Assembly (NCBI GenBank): GCA_034211275.1 | Contig: JAXHTF010000026.1 | Span: forward strand, 1-54,842 | Direction of reading: 5' to 3' | Source of the DNA: Acidobacteriota bacterium | Lineage (GTDB): Bacteria; Acidobacteriota; Thermoanaerobaculia; Multivoradales; JAHZIX01 | DNA: 54,842 bases | Shown: one piece after another, positions 22,804 through 31,417 of the stretch | Numbering within the stretch: the first letter of the stretch is position 1 | Layout of the letters: each line of letters opens with the position of its first letter | The notes under the pieces: model-generated | What the model was told of the DNA's origin: nothing | What the model saw: the letters and a program-made list of their open reading frames with translations, nothing else | Database searches by the model: none | Position numbers and translations under genes: made by a program

Positions 22804-25764
22804 ATGCCCCGATCCCACCGCCTGCAGCCCTGCCGTCCCCGGCTTCTTCGATTCCCGAGGCTACCTTGCAGCCCTGGCCTGCTGGGCCTGAGCCTGCTCC
22901 TCTTGCTCGCCTTGGGCACCGCCGGTGCCGCCGAGGCCGCAGTGGTACCGGAGCTGGACGCGGCGGTGCGGGTGGTCCGTACCACCGACGGCATTCCCCA
23001 TGTCTACGCCTCCCGGGACACCGACGCCATCGCCGCCCTGGGCTATCTCCACGCTCGGGATCGCCTCTTCCAGATGGACTCCCTGCGCCGGATCTTCAGC
23101 GGCACCTACGCCGAGCTGGTGGGATCCGCCGCTCTCGGCTCCGACATCCAGCTGCGCACCCTCGGTCTGCGGCGCGCGGCGGAGCGCACCTATGCCGCCC
23201 TCTCCGCCTCCGACCTCGCCTGGATCGAGGCCTATGCCCACGGCGTCAACGCCTACCTCCAGCAGGCCCCGCTGCCGCCGGAGTACGGCGCCTTGGAGCT
23301 GTCCAAGGCCTCAGTACCGCCATGGACCGTGGTGGACTCCCTGGTCATCGCCAAGGGCCTCGCCTTCGGTCTCTCCTTCGACCTGTCGGATATCGACAAC
23401 ACCGTCAGCTTCATGACCTTCAGCCTCACCGGCGCCGCCGCCGGCTTCGACGGCGCCGCTCTCTTCTTCGAGGATGTCTTCCGGGTCGATCCCCTGGCCG
23501 CCGTGGCCTCCGTCCCCGCGGCGCCGGGACAGGCTCCGTTGGTGCAACCAACGAGCCTCGACGCCGGCTCCCCGGCGGCGGCCCGAAGCGCCGCCCAGGC
23601 CGCCGCTCAGAACCTGCAGAGCTATCTCCGCCCGGCAACTCTCGATCTCGCCCGGAGCTATCTACAGGAGGCGCGGGAGAACACGGTGCTGCGCGCCGCC
23701 GTCGAGGCCCGGGAAGCGGATCGCGGCAGCAATTGGTGGATGTTCAGCGGTGAGCACACCACCACCGGCACCTCCATGATGGCCAACGACCCCCACTTGG
23801 CCCTGGACAGCCCGGCGACCTTCTATGAAGCCCACCTGCTGGTCTTCGATCCCCAGCGCTTCCGGGTGCTCAACGCCAGCGGCATCAGCTTCCCCGGCGT
23901 ACCGGCCCTGGCCCAGGGCTGCAATATGGACATCTGCTGGGGCTCCACCACCAATCCCATGGACGTCACCGACGTCTATCAGGAGATCCTGGTCCTCGAT
24001 CCCACCACCGGGCTACCGGTGGCCACCCTCTTCGACGGCCAGCCCGAGCCGCTGGTGTTGATTCCCCAGGTCTACCGGGCCAACACTCCGGGCAACGGCG
24101 TCGGCGACGACGTAGCGCCCGTGCCGGTGGGGCCGGCGGAGGGCGGCATCACCTTCGTCGTGCCGCGGCGCAACAACGGCCCCATCGTCAACTTCGACTT
24201 CACCGACCCGGCCAACGCCGTGGCCCTCAGCGTCCAATACACCGGCTGGGGCGCCACCTTCGAGGTCGAGGCCTTCCGCCGCTGGCTGCGGGCGAAGAAC
24301 GTCGACGACTTCGTCGACGCCCTGCAATCCTTCGACGTCGGCTCCCAGAATTGGTCCGTCATCGACCGTAGCGGCACCATCGCCTACTTCACCAGCGCCG
24401 AGATGCCCCTGCGGGAGGATCTGCAGGAGCTCAATGCTCCCGACGGCGGCATCCCACCCTTCCTCATCCGCGACGGCAGCCACCAGTTCAACCACGAATG
24501 GCTGCGCGCCGGGGACTCCGACCCGCGGCGGGCGCTGCCCTACCAGATCCTGCCCTTTGACGAGATGCCCCAGAGCGTCAACCCCGCCATCGGCTTCTTG
24601 ATCTCCGGCAACAACGATCCGGTGGGCACCACCTTCGACAACAATCCCCTCAATCAGCTGCGCCCCGGCGGCGGCCTCTACTACCTCAACGCCGGCTACG
24701 CCAGCCTGCGCGCCGGCCGCATCCAGCAGATGGTGGACGAAGCCCTGGCGACGGGACCGGTGAGCCTGGAGGACCTGCAGCGCATGCAGGCGGACAACCA
24801 GTTGCTGGATGCCCAGCTCCTCACTCCCTTCATCCTCGACGCCTTCGACAACGCCTCCGCCGCCGGTGCTCCGGCGGCCCTGGCGGCCTTGGCGGCGGAC
24901 GCCGAGGTGGCGGAGGCGGTGAGCCGGCTGGAGGCTTGGGACTTCACCACCCCCACCGGCATCACCGAGGGTTACGACCCCGGTGACGATGCCACCGCCC
25001 TCACCGCCCCCGGCGCCGACGAGGTCGCCCACAGCGTCGCCGCCACCCTCTACAGCACCTGGCGCGGCCAGGCGGTGCGCCGGGTGGTGGACGACACCCT
25101 CGCCGCGGTGGGGCTGGACTCGGTGGGTCCGGGGAGCCGACAGGCCCTGATGGTCCTCGGTCACCTCCTGCTGGAGTTCGACGACAACCAAGGAGTGGGC
25201 GCCTCCGGCATCCCCTTCTTCCCGCCCACCGCCGCCGCTCCGACCCCGGAGAACGCCCGGGATCTGGCGATCCTGGAGAGTCTACGGTCGGCCCTGGATC
25301 TGCTCGCCAGCGATGATTTCGCACCGGCCTTCGGCGGCTCCACGGACCAGGACGACTACCGCTGGGGTTACCTCCACCGCATCGTCTTCGACAACGATCT
25401 GGGGAGCCCCTTCAGCATGCCCTCCGGCGGCGGCCTCCAAGACCTGGCGCCGGGGCTACCCGGCGTCGCCCGTGCCGGCGGCTTCCAGACCGTCGACGCC
25501 TCCGCCCACAGCGCTCGCGCCGACGGGGTCAACGAATTCATGTTCGGCAGCGGCCCGGCGCGGCGCTTCGTGGGTACCTTCACCGGCGGCGGGCTGGACG
25601 CCTGGGAGACCATCCCCGGCGGTGCCAGCGCCCTCCCCGGCAGTCCCTTCCAATCCAACCTCCTGATGCTCTGGCTGACCAACAGCTATCGGCCCCTGGT
25701 GCTGCGGCCCCAGGCGGTGCAGCAGGATCGGCTGGATCAGATGGTGCTGCGGCCCGCTCCCTAG
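22804..25764 (+). CDS. Penicillin acylase family (Ntn-hydrolase) amidase precursor
   Basis: Exported, self-processing N-terminal nucleophile hydrolase of 986 residues. The ATG at 22804 follows AGGAGGAAG and gives a signal peptide (LLGLSLLLLLALGTAGAAEA). The A-chain start VRVVRTTDGIPHVYASRDTDAIAALGYLHARDRLFQMDSLRR is characteristic. The autocleavage site is in DRGSNWWMFSG: cleavage before Ser309 would make it the nucleophile of the B chain. MANDPHLALDSPATFYEAHL and GVPALAQGCNMDICWGST follow. Family members hydrolyse beta-lactam side chains, acyl-homoserine lactones or other amides; the substrate here cannot be assigned. It is a single-gene unit, convergent with the DinB gene. Confidence 0.93.
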   Translation: MPRSHRLQPCRPRLLRFPRLPCSPGLLGLSLLLLLALGTAGAAEAAVVPELDAAVRVVRTTDGIPHVYASRDTDAIAALGYLHARDRLFQMDSLRRIFSGTYAELVGSAALGSDIQLRTLGLRRAAERTYAALSASDLAWIEAYAHGVNAYLQQAPLPPEYGALELSKASVPPWTVVDSLVIAKGLAFGLSFDLSDIDNTVSFMTFSLTGAAAGFDGAALFFEDVFRVDPLAAVASVPAAPGQAPLVQPTSLDAGSPAAARSAAQAAAQNLQSYLRPATLDLARSYLQEARENTVLRAAVEAREADRGSNWWMFSGEHTTTGTSMMANDPHLALDSPATFYEAHLLVFDPQRFRVLNASGISFPGVPALAQGCNMDICWGSTTNPMDVTDVYQEILVLDPTTGLPVATLFDGQPEPLVLIPQVYRANTPGNGVGDDVAPVPVGPAEGGITFVVPRRNNGPIVNFDFTDPANAVALSVQYTGWGATFEVEAFRRWLRAKNVDDFVDALQSFDVGSQNWSVIDRSGTIAYFTSAEMPLREDLQELNAPDGGIPPFLIRDGSHQFNHEWLRAGDSDPRRALPYQILPFDEMPQSVNPAIGFLISGNNDPVGTTFDNNPLNQLRPGGGLYYLNAGYASLRAGRIQQMVDEALATGPVSLEDLQRMQADNQLLDAQLLTPFILDAFDNASAAGAPAALAALAADAEVAEAVSRLEAWDFTTPTGITEGYDPGDDATALTAPGADEVAHSVAATLYSTWRGQAVRRVVDDTLAAVGLDSVGPGSRQALMVLGHLLLEFDDNQGVGASGIPFFPPTAAAPTPENARDLAILESLRSALDLLASDDFAPAFGGSTDQDDYRWGYLHRIVFDNDLGSPFSMPSGGGLQDLAPGLPGVARAGGFQTVDASAHSARADGVNEFMFGSGPARRFVGTFTGGGLDAWETIPGGASALPGSPFQSNLLMLWLTNSYRPLVLRPQAVQQDRLDQMVLRPAP

Positions 25765-25772
25765 CCCCAGAG

Positions 25773-26336
25773 CTAGAGGTAGCGTTCCTCGACGATCCGC
25801 CGGTGGTGCTCCGCATGGCCGGCGAGGATCCACACCAGGGCCCGCACGGTGCACGGAGCGTCGCTGGCGACGCCGCGGCGCTCCAGCATCTGCGGGGTCA
25901 GGCTCTGCACCAGCGCCCGGGTGGAGGCCCGGATGGCCCGCAGCTCGGCCACCAGGGCCGCCAGGGACCGTCCCTCGAACTCCCCCGCCTCCACCCACGG
26001 GTCCTGGTCGATGCCCGGCAGCGGCGCCGGGTCGCGGCGGGCGAACCACACAATGCGGTGGCTGAACACGCGCTCGGTGTCGTTGACGTGGCCCACCACC
26101 TGGGCCACCGTCCACTTGCCCGGAGCGTAGCGATCGCCCGCCCGCTCCTCGCCCAGGTTCTCCAGGAGCGTCGCCAGCTCCTCGCCGAGACGCTCCAGAG
26201 TCCGCCGCACGTCCCCGTCGGGCACCCGGCCGATGTAGCCGTGGTAGAACGGAGCACACTCCTCCGGCGCCGGGCGCTGGTGGAAAGCCTCGGCGGACAG
26301 GTCTGAAGATAGGGTGGAGGCGGATTCAATGCCCAT
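25773..26336 (-). CDS. DinB family metal-dependent four-helix protein
   Basis: A 187-residue DinB_2-type protein. The metal-binding His triad typical of the fold is visible: one His in VAQVVGHVNDTE and two in ILAGHAEHHRRIV. KWTVAQVVGHVNDTERVFSHRI and the ending HHRRIVEERYL are classic for the family. Related enzymes are mycothiol- or bacillithiol-dependent transferases, or of unknown function. A GGAG site precedes the ATG at 26336. It diverges from the M20 peptidase gene across an inverted repeat. Confidence 0.85.
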   Translation of the reverse strand: MGIESASTLSSDLSAEAFHQRPAPEECAPFYHGYIGRVPDGDVRRTLERLGEELATLLENLGEERAGDRYAPGKWTVAQVVGHVNDTERVFSHRIVWFARRDPAPLPGIDQDPWVEAGEFEGRSLAALVAELRAIRASTRALVQSLTPQMLERRGVASDAPCTVRALVWILAGHAEHHRRIVEERYL

Positions 26337-26406
26337 TGCTGGTTTCTCCTACTTCTCAAATCACGAGTTGCTGGTGGCAAGCGGCGATCGTCAAGCCTTA
26401 AGGCTA

Positions 26407-26512
26407 GCTGGTAGGGTCCCCGTTGGAATCTTGCGAAGACTCCGAGCCGCCCCCCGCGGGCAAGAGCCGGAGCGGCGAGACCTGAGCAGATTCCAATGGG
26501 GACCCTACCAGC
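26407..26512. repeat. Long inverted repeat (25-bp arms) in a divergent intergenic region
   Basis: The left arm 26407-26431 (GCTGGTAGGGTCCCC...) and right arm 26488-26512 (...GGGGACCCTACCAGC) are reverse complements except for one G/T position. They flank 56 bp of GC-rich DNA that can itself pair in part. The element lies between the divergent DinB and M20 genes. It could be a MITE or REPIN-like element, or a strong cruciform or hairpin affecting both promoters. No target-site duplication was seen. Confidence 0.8.
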
Positions 26513-26559
26513 CGGTCCGGATTATCCGTCGGCTCCATAGCTAGTCTCGGGAGGTTGTC

Positions 26560-28155
26560 ATGTTCTCATTCCGCTACACCACTGGTGATTTCCATCTGCG
26601 CCCCCGCGTCGTCGCTCTGGGGCTCTGCCTGCTGCTCTCCGCATCCGTCCAAGCGGATGACACCGCGCCTCGCTCCGAGGCACCGAGCCCGCTGCAGCAG
26701 CAGGCCCTGGCCGCCGCCCGGGAGTATCGCCAGGCCCACGGCCCCGCCATCCTCCGGGACTTCGCCTCCCTGCTGGCCATCCCCAACGTCGCCCGGGACG
26801 ATGAGAATATCCGCCGCAACGCCCAGCGCATTCGCGACGAGCTCACGGCCCGGGAAGTCAGCGCACGGCTGTTGGAGGTCGAAGGCGCACCGCCGGTGGT
26901 CTTCGGCGAGCGCAATATTCCGGGCGCCCAGCGCACCCTGGCGTTCTACGTGCACTACGACGGCCAGCCGGTGGACGAGGCCCGCTGGACCGTGCCGCCG
27001 TGGCAGCCGACCCTGATGAGCGCCGCCCTGGAAACCGGCGGCGAAGCCATTCCCTTCCCCGAAGATGGCGCACCCGTGGATCCGGAATGGCGCCTCTATG
27101 CCCGCTCCGCCGGCGACGACAAAGCGCCCTTGGCGGCCCTCTTCGGGGCCCTGGATGCCCTCGAGGCCGCCGACATCGAACCGACGGTGAACCTCAAATT
27201 CTTCTTCGAGGGGGAGGAGGAAGTGGGCTCGCCGCACCTCGAGCAGTTCATCACCCGCTATCGAGAGCTCCTCGACGCCGACCTATGGCTGATCTGCGAC
27301 GGACCGTCCCATCAGAGCGGCGCTCCCCAGCTGGTCTTCGGCGTGCGCGGCTACACCGGCTTCGACCTCACCGTCTACGGCGCCAACCGCTACCTGCACA
27401 GCGGTCACTACGGCAATTGGGCTCCCAATCCAGCCCAGGAGCTGGCTCAATTGCTGGCAAGCCTGAAGAATGATCAGGGCCGGGTGCTGATCGATGGCTT
27501 CTACGACTCCACCATCCCTCCCGGTGCCGCCGAGCGCGCGGCCCTGGACCGGCTGCCGGTCTACGACGAAGAGCTGCGCCGGGAGCTCGATCTGGCAGCC
27601 ACCGAGGCGGACAACGCGCCGCTGCTGGATCGCCTGCTCATCCCCTCCCTCAACGTCCGAGGAATGGTCAGCGGCGCCATCGGTGACGCCGCCCGCAACG
27701 TCATCCCCACCGAGGCCACCGCCTCCCTGGATATCCGGCTGGCCAAAGGCAACGATCCGGTGGCGATGCTCGACCGGGTTCAGGCCCATCTGGAAGGTCT
27801 CGGCTACCACGTGGTGGCAGACGAGCCGGACGGCGCCACCCGCCGAGCCCACCCTCGGCTGGTGCGCATGGTGCGCCGAATCGGCTACCCCGCCACCCGC
27901 ACCCCCCTGGACGAGCCCCAGGTACGGCCGGTGGCGACGGCCATGACCTACGCCGCCGGTCAGGAGCCCCTCTTGGTTCCCACCCTCGGTGGCTCTCTAC
28001 CGCTCTATGTCTTCGTCCAGCACCTGGAGACACCGCTGGTGGTGCTGCCCATCGCCAACCACGACAACAACCAGCACGGTCCCGACGAGAATCTGCGCCT
28101 CGCCAATTTATGGCTAGGCATTGATATCATGGCTACGTTAATTACCATGCCATAA
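26560..28155 (+). CDS. Exported M20 family metallopeptidase
   Basis: Zinc-dependent exo- or dipeptidase of 531 residues. The ATG at 26560 follows GGGAGG and gives a signal peptide (VVALGLCLLLSASVQA). Metal-site motifs are in order: YVHYDGQPVD (His132), SAGDDKAPLAA (bridging Asp about 186), FFEGEEEVGSPH (catalytic and metal Glu about 219-221), DADLWLICDGP, and a C-terminal HDNNQHGPDENL with the last His. A dimerisation/lid domain sits in the middle (about 300-410: GVRGYTGFDLTVYGANRYLHSGHYGNWAPNP). It is similar to the CNDP/DapE-like dipeptidase group. It probably processes peptides in the periplasm. Confidence 0.93.
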   Translation: MFSFRYTTGDFHLRPRVVALGLCLLLSASVQADDTAPRSEAPSPLQQQALAAAREYRQAHGPAILRDFASLLAIPNVARDDENIRRNAQRIRDELTAREVSARLLEVEGAPPVVFGERNIPGAQRTLAFYVHYDGQPVDEARWTVPPWQPTLMSAALETGGEAIPFPEDGAPVDPEWRLYARSAGDDKAPLAALFGALDALEAADIEPTVNLKFFFEGEEEVGSPHLEQFITRYRELLDADLWLICDGPSHQSGAPQLVFGVRGYTGFDLTVYGANRYLHSGHYGNWAPNPAQELAQLLASLKNDQGRVLIDGFYDSTIPPGAAERAALDRLPVYDEELRRELDLAATEADNAPLLDRLLIPSLNVRGMVSGAIGDAARNVIPTEATASLDIRLAKGNDPVAMLDRVQAHLEGLGYHVVADEPDGATRRAHPRLVRMVRRIGYPATRTPLDEPQVRPVATAMTYAAGQEPLLVPTLGGSLPLYVFVQHLETPLVVLPIANHDNNQHGPDENLRLANLWLGIDIMATLITMP

Positions 28156-28223
28156 TCAACTAGCCGTCGTCGGCTGACCTGCCGGTCTCGGCTAGTTCCT
28201 CGCGAAGACCCCCGCCAGACCCT

Positions 28224-29369
28224 ATGCAAACCCCACGCTCTCGCCACGCCATCCGCATCGGAGAGCAGCTCGTGCTGCTGCCCCGGGGGGTCACCATCGA
28301 TCAGTGGTCGCTGGAGAAGACGCGCTGGCAGAATCCCCGGATCCGAGCCTTCCTGGGCTGCATTCAGCTGCTGGAGAGCGTCCTCGACAGCAATTTCGCC
28401 ATCCTTCACTGCTCGCCGGAGCGGCTTGACGAGATCTGGGCCAAGGTGCAGCGGGTGAGCGAGGGCATCGAGAAGGAGCTCATTCCGCTGCTGCGGGCGG
28501 AGTCCAAGGTGCACGGTCTGGAACAGGCGCGGCAGCGGGCCGAGACCGCCGCCGAGATCTTGCTCAAACAGACCTTGCAGCCGCTGCAGCAATTCCCTTC
28601 GAACCTGCCGCCGGAAGGGCTACTGGAGCTGCGCAAGAGCTTGTGCACCGCCATCGGAAAGATCTACGCCTTCCTCCAGGACGCCTTCGGGGACATCATG
28701 ACCAACGATCCCCGCAGCCGCTACGACGCCGACTACTTCCTCTCCCGACGCTTCCATCGGGACATGGAAGAGGCGGAGTGGTTGTACCGCTCGGTGGCCG
28801 GGCTGGAGAGCTACGTCCAAGGTCTGGAGAATCCCCGCAAACGCAAGCTCGGAGGCTTGGCGGCGCTGCTGCGGGAGGGCGGCGCCTTTCCCGAGCCCCA
28901 CGATTGGTCCGACACCGCCCCTTTCCTGGACGAGCTCCTCTCGGTGCTCACTCCCAGGCTGAAGCAGATCCTCACCCTTCAGGGCGTGCGCTTCGAAGAG
29001 CTCGAGGTCGTCGACCGCTACGCTTCCGACATTCCGGCCCAATGCCAGCTCCTCCAGACCCTCTACGAGGTCGGCCGAGACACCCTCGACAAGATGGCCG
29101 ACGAGGTCGGCGATTCGTGGCAGGAGCAGTCCCAGAACCGCCGGGATCAGGAGCTCTTCGCCCGCACCGTAAGCCTACGGCTGGCGGAGAACCTGGATCG
29201 TCTGAATCAGCCACTGCAGGATCTCTCCGCCTTCGTTCCCCTGTGGCGGGAGGGCATCAGCAAACGCCGGGCTCTGCTCTTCCACACGCCGAGCTCCGAC
29301 CCCAAGCCTTCAAGCAACGGCACCCCGGAGCTAGAAGGGTCGGAGAGCGACTCGGCACAGCAGGACTGA
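28224..29369 (+). CDS. Unrecognised 381-residue helical protein
   Basis: No known family is recognised. The protein is cytoplasmic by appearance: no signal peptide or membrane span. It is rich in Leu, Glu, Arg and Gln and is predicted by eye to be almost wholly alpha-helical, with long heptad-like runs (for example LRAESKVHGLEQARQRAETAAEILLKQTLQ). It ends in a short disordered acidic tail (SESDSAQQD). Features that could help a profile search are IRIGEQLVLLPRGVTIDQWSLEKTRWQ near the N-terminus and DYFLSRRFHRDMEEAEWLYRSVAGLESYV in the middle. It follows the M20 gene by 68 nt on the same strand and may be co-transcribed. Codon use looks like its neighbours. Confidence 0.75.
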   Translation: MQTPRSRHAIRIGEQLVLLPRGVTIDQWSLEKTRWQNPRIRAFLGCIQLLESVLDSNFAILHCSPERLDEIWAKVQRVSEGIEKELIPLLRAESKVHGLEQARQRAETAAEILLKQTLQPLQQFPSNLPPEGLLELRKSLCTAIGKIYAFLQDAFGDIMTNDPRSRYDADYFLSRRFHRDMEEAEWLYRSVAGLESYVQGLENPRKRKLGGLAALLREGGAFPEPHDWSDTAPFLDELLSVLTPRLKQILTLQGVRFEELEVVDRYASDIPAQCQLLQTLYEVGRDTLDKMADEVGDSWQEQSQNRRDQELFARTVSLRLAENLDRLNQPLQDLSAFVPLWREGISKRRALLFHTPSSDPKPSSNGTPELEGSESDSAQQD

Positions 29370-29410
29370 TCCTCCGCTTTCAGTCCGGTAGCGTCCTAGG
29401 TCGAGCTCCC

Positions 29411-31006
29411 TCAGGGCATCACCACCCGACTCCAGCGGTTGGTGTCCCCGGTCTCGAAACCGTCGATGAAGATTGGGTCGAGGGGCACTCCGCCGACCTC
29501 CACCGAGCCAATGTCGCACACCGCCATCAGATCTCCGTCGGCGTCCACCGGCCGGACGAAGCCCCGCTGATCCGTGGTCAGCGTCGCCCCGTCGGGATCC
29601 TCGCAGCCCATGGGGTCGCCCAGGTCGAGCACCGGGCTGCCCATCATCGGCAGATGGGTCTGGGTGCTACCGCCGTTGTCCGCCAGCGCCGCCAGCAACG
29701 GATCCAGGGGCGCGGCATTGTCCCCCACCTGGTCGCCGGCGACTCCGTCGACGAAGCCGCTGCATTGAGTGCGGTCCCCCACCACGTTGTAGCCCCGGGA
29801 GGTGAAAGCGGCCACCGGCGTCCGGCAGTCGGGGCTCGCGGTGCAGGTGGGGCAGGGATTGGTATTGCCCGCCAGCACCGAATTGCCCAGCTCCGTCTGG
29901 TCGCCGCCGAAGGGCGAGCCGTGGATGCCGCCGGCGACGCCGTTGTCGTCCATGTCGGCGTCGGCGACGTTGGCGGTGACGGTGACGTTGAACAGACGCA
30001 CAAAATCCAGATTGTAGATGCCGCCGCCGTCGCCGTTGGCGGAGTTACCGGAAACCGTGGAGTTGGTCAGATCCACCTGCCCGCCCTCGTTGGTCAGACC
30101 GCCGCCGTCGCTCCCGGCCTGATTGCCCGACAAGGTCGAGGCGTTGAGCACCACCGCCGCGCCGGAGAACATGAAGATGCCGCCACCGTCGGTGCCCGCG
30201 GTGTTGCCGGAGACGGTCTGGGTGGAGAAGCCCACGGTGCCGCCACTGATGTACACGCCGCCGCCGGCATCGTCGGCGAAGTTGCCGGTGATCGGGCTGG
30301 CGGTGAGAGTGGCGGGAACGGCGTTCAGGTACACGCCGCCGCCGTCGCCGGTGCCGGGAGCCTTCGGATCGTCCCCGCGCAGGGCCATATTGCCGGACAC
30401 CGGCGTATTGATCAGGGAGAGCAGATCGCCGCTGGCGTAGATTCCCCCGCCACCGTTCTGCGAGTTGTTGCCGCCGGCGATGTTGCCGGTCACCGAGCTG
30501 TCGGTAAGGTTCAGGGTGCCGGTGCTGAAGATGCCGCCGCCCAGGTTGTTGGCCTGGTGGTCAGCGATGACGCAATTCTCCACATTCAACACCGCGCTAT
30601 TGAGAATGCCGCCGCCGACGTCCTGCCCGGCGCCGTGGCGCAAGGTCAGGTGGCGCAGGGTAGCGGTGCCGGCGGAGACCAGCAGCACCCGGTCGCTGGC
30701 GGTGCCGGCGGTGGTGTCCGCCTCGATGATGGTGGTGGCGGCATCCGCCCCCTCGAGAATCTGATCCTGCCCCAGCTGCAGCGCCGTGCCCAGGGTCAGG
30801 GTGTAGGTACCCGCCGGAATCACGATGCGATCCCCCGCCAGCGCGGTGAACAACGCGTCCCGCAGCGAACAATCACCGTTGGTGCAGCTGAAGTCCTGCT
30901 CGTCCACGGTGGTGTCGACAAATACGTCCGCAGCCTCCACCGGCAGCGCCAGCGACGCGCCCAAAGACAGCGCGGCTCCCAGGATTACCGACTTCCAGAC
31001 TTTCAT
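29411..31006 (-). CDS. Exported right-handed beta-helix protein with CSLREA-type start and DGFExG tail
   Basis: A 531-residue surface or secreted protein whose signal peptide ends PVEAA. A CSLREA-type segment, CTNGDCSLRDALFTALAGDRIVIPAGTYTL, follows at about 41-70. It continues with about a dozen parallel beta-helix turns rich in GGGI, S/TVSGN and DGGG (about 110-400), as in polymorphic outer-membrane and choice-of-anchor Q proteins. The C-terminus, FIDGFETGDTNRWSRVVMP, is a short conserved tail also found at the end of the M36 protease in this window. The role is likely cell-surface or secreted; no catalytic residues can be assigned. Confidence 0.88.
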   Translation of the reverse strand: MKVWKSVILGAALSLGASLALPVEAADVFVDTTVDEQDFSCTNGDCSLRDALFTALAGDRIVIPAGTYTLTLGTALQLGQDQILEGADAATTIIEADTTAGTASDRVLLVSAGTATLRHLTLRHGAGQDVGGGILNSAVLNVENCVIADHQANNLGGGIFSTGTLNLTDSSVTGNIAGGNNSQNGGGGIYASGDLLSLINTPVSGNMALRGDDPKAPGTGDGGGVYLNAVPATLTASPITGNFADDAGGGVYISGGTVGFSTQTVSGNTAGTDGGGIFMFSGAAVVLNASTLSGNQAGSDGGGLTNEGGQVDLTNSTVSGNSANGDGGGIYNLDFVRLFNVTVTANVADADMDDNGVAGGIHGSPFGGDQTELGNSVLAGNTNPCPTCTASPDCRTPVAAFTSRGYNVVGDRTQCSGFVDGVAGDQVGDNAAPLDPLLAALADNGGSTQTHLPMMGSPVLDLGDPMGCEDPDGATLTTDQRGFVRPVDADGDLMAVCDIGSVEVGGVPLDPIFIDGFETGDTNRWSRVVMP

Positions 31007-31097
31007 CCCTAGCCTCCTTCTACGCTCGGGTTGCAGCCGGGGGGCCGCTCATCGCTTGAGTTGAGTTCGAAGCGCAGAAGCTACCACAGATCACAAT

Positions 31098-31118
31098 GAT
31101 TCAGTGAAGTACTGAATC
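31098..31118. promoter_or_regulatory. Perfect palindromic site upstream of the beta-helix gene
   Basis: GATTCAGT (31098-31105) and ACTGAATC (31111-31118) are perfect 8-bp half-sites around a 5-bp centre, in an AT-richer patch. The site lies about 92 bp upstream of the beta-helix gene start (minus strand) and could be a repressor operator. No regulator gene is nearby. Confidence 0.5.
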
Positions 31119-31236
31119 TCTATAGTTGGATATGGGCAGAGGGGGAAGAGGCTGGACTCCTGCGAACGAGGGAGTGAGGAGGTTGTTGGCGGAAAGGATG
31201 ATGGAAGTAGGAAAGGCCTGTGGTCTCAGCACCTCC

Positions 31237-31372
31237 GCCCGGGGATCCAATCCCCGGGCTACTCAGGTGCCGCCAGCTCCGCTGGCTCCGGAGGGGAAGA
31301 CGTGGTTGAGCAGGCTCTGGGAGCCGGATTCATCCGGCGGTGTCCTGGGTAGCCCCGGGATTGATCCCGGGG
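31237..31372. repeat. REPIN-like cluster of four hairpins in nested inverted order
   Basis: Four perfect stem-loops: GCCCGGGGA/TCCCCGGGC (31237-31259, 5-nt loop), GCCAGC/GCTGGC (31272-31286), GCCGGA/TCCGGC (31323-31338) and CCCCGGGA/TCCCGGGG (31353-31372). Hairpin 1 with its flanks is an inverted relative of hairpin 4 (CCTCC...CTACTCAGG against CCTGGGTAG...GGAGG), and hairpin 2 is an inverted relative of hairpin 3. The whole is thus a composite inverted dimer. It lies in the 411-bp gene-less gap 31007-31417 between the alpha-2-macroglobulin stop and the beta-helix gene. It may also act as a transcription barrier. Confidence 0.8.
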
Positions 31373-31417
31373 AGGGACTCCAATTCGCCGAAGGTGCTGG
31401 CACTATTCGGAATTCGC

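Noticed and set aside
28643-31012. Long plus-strand frame over the helical protein and the beta-helix gene
   Set aside because: It overlaps two well-supported genes, and its protein is a low-complexity antisense product.
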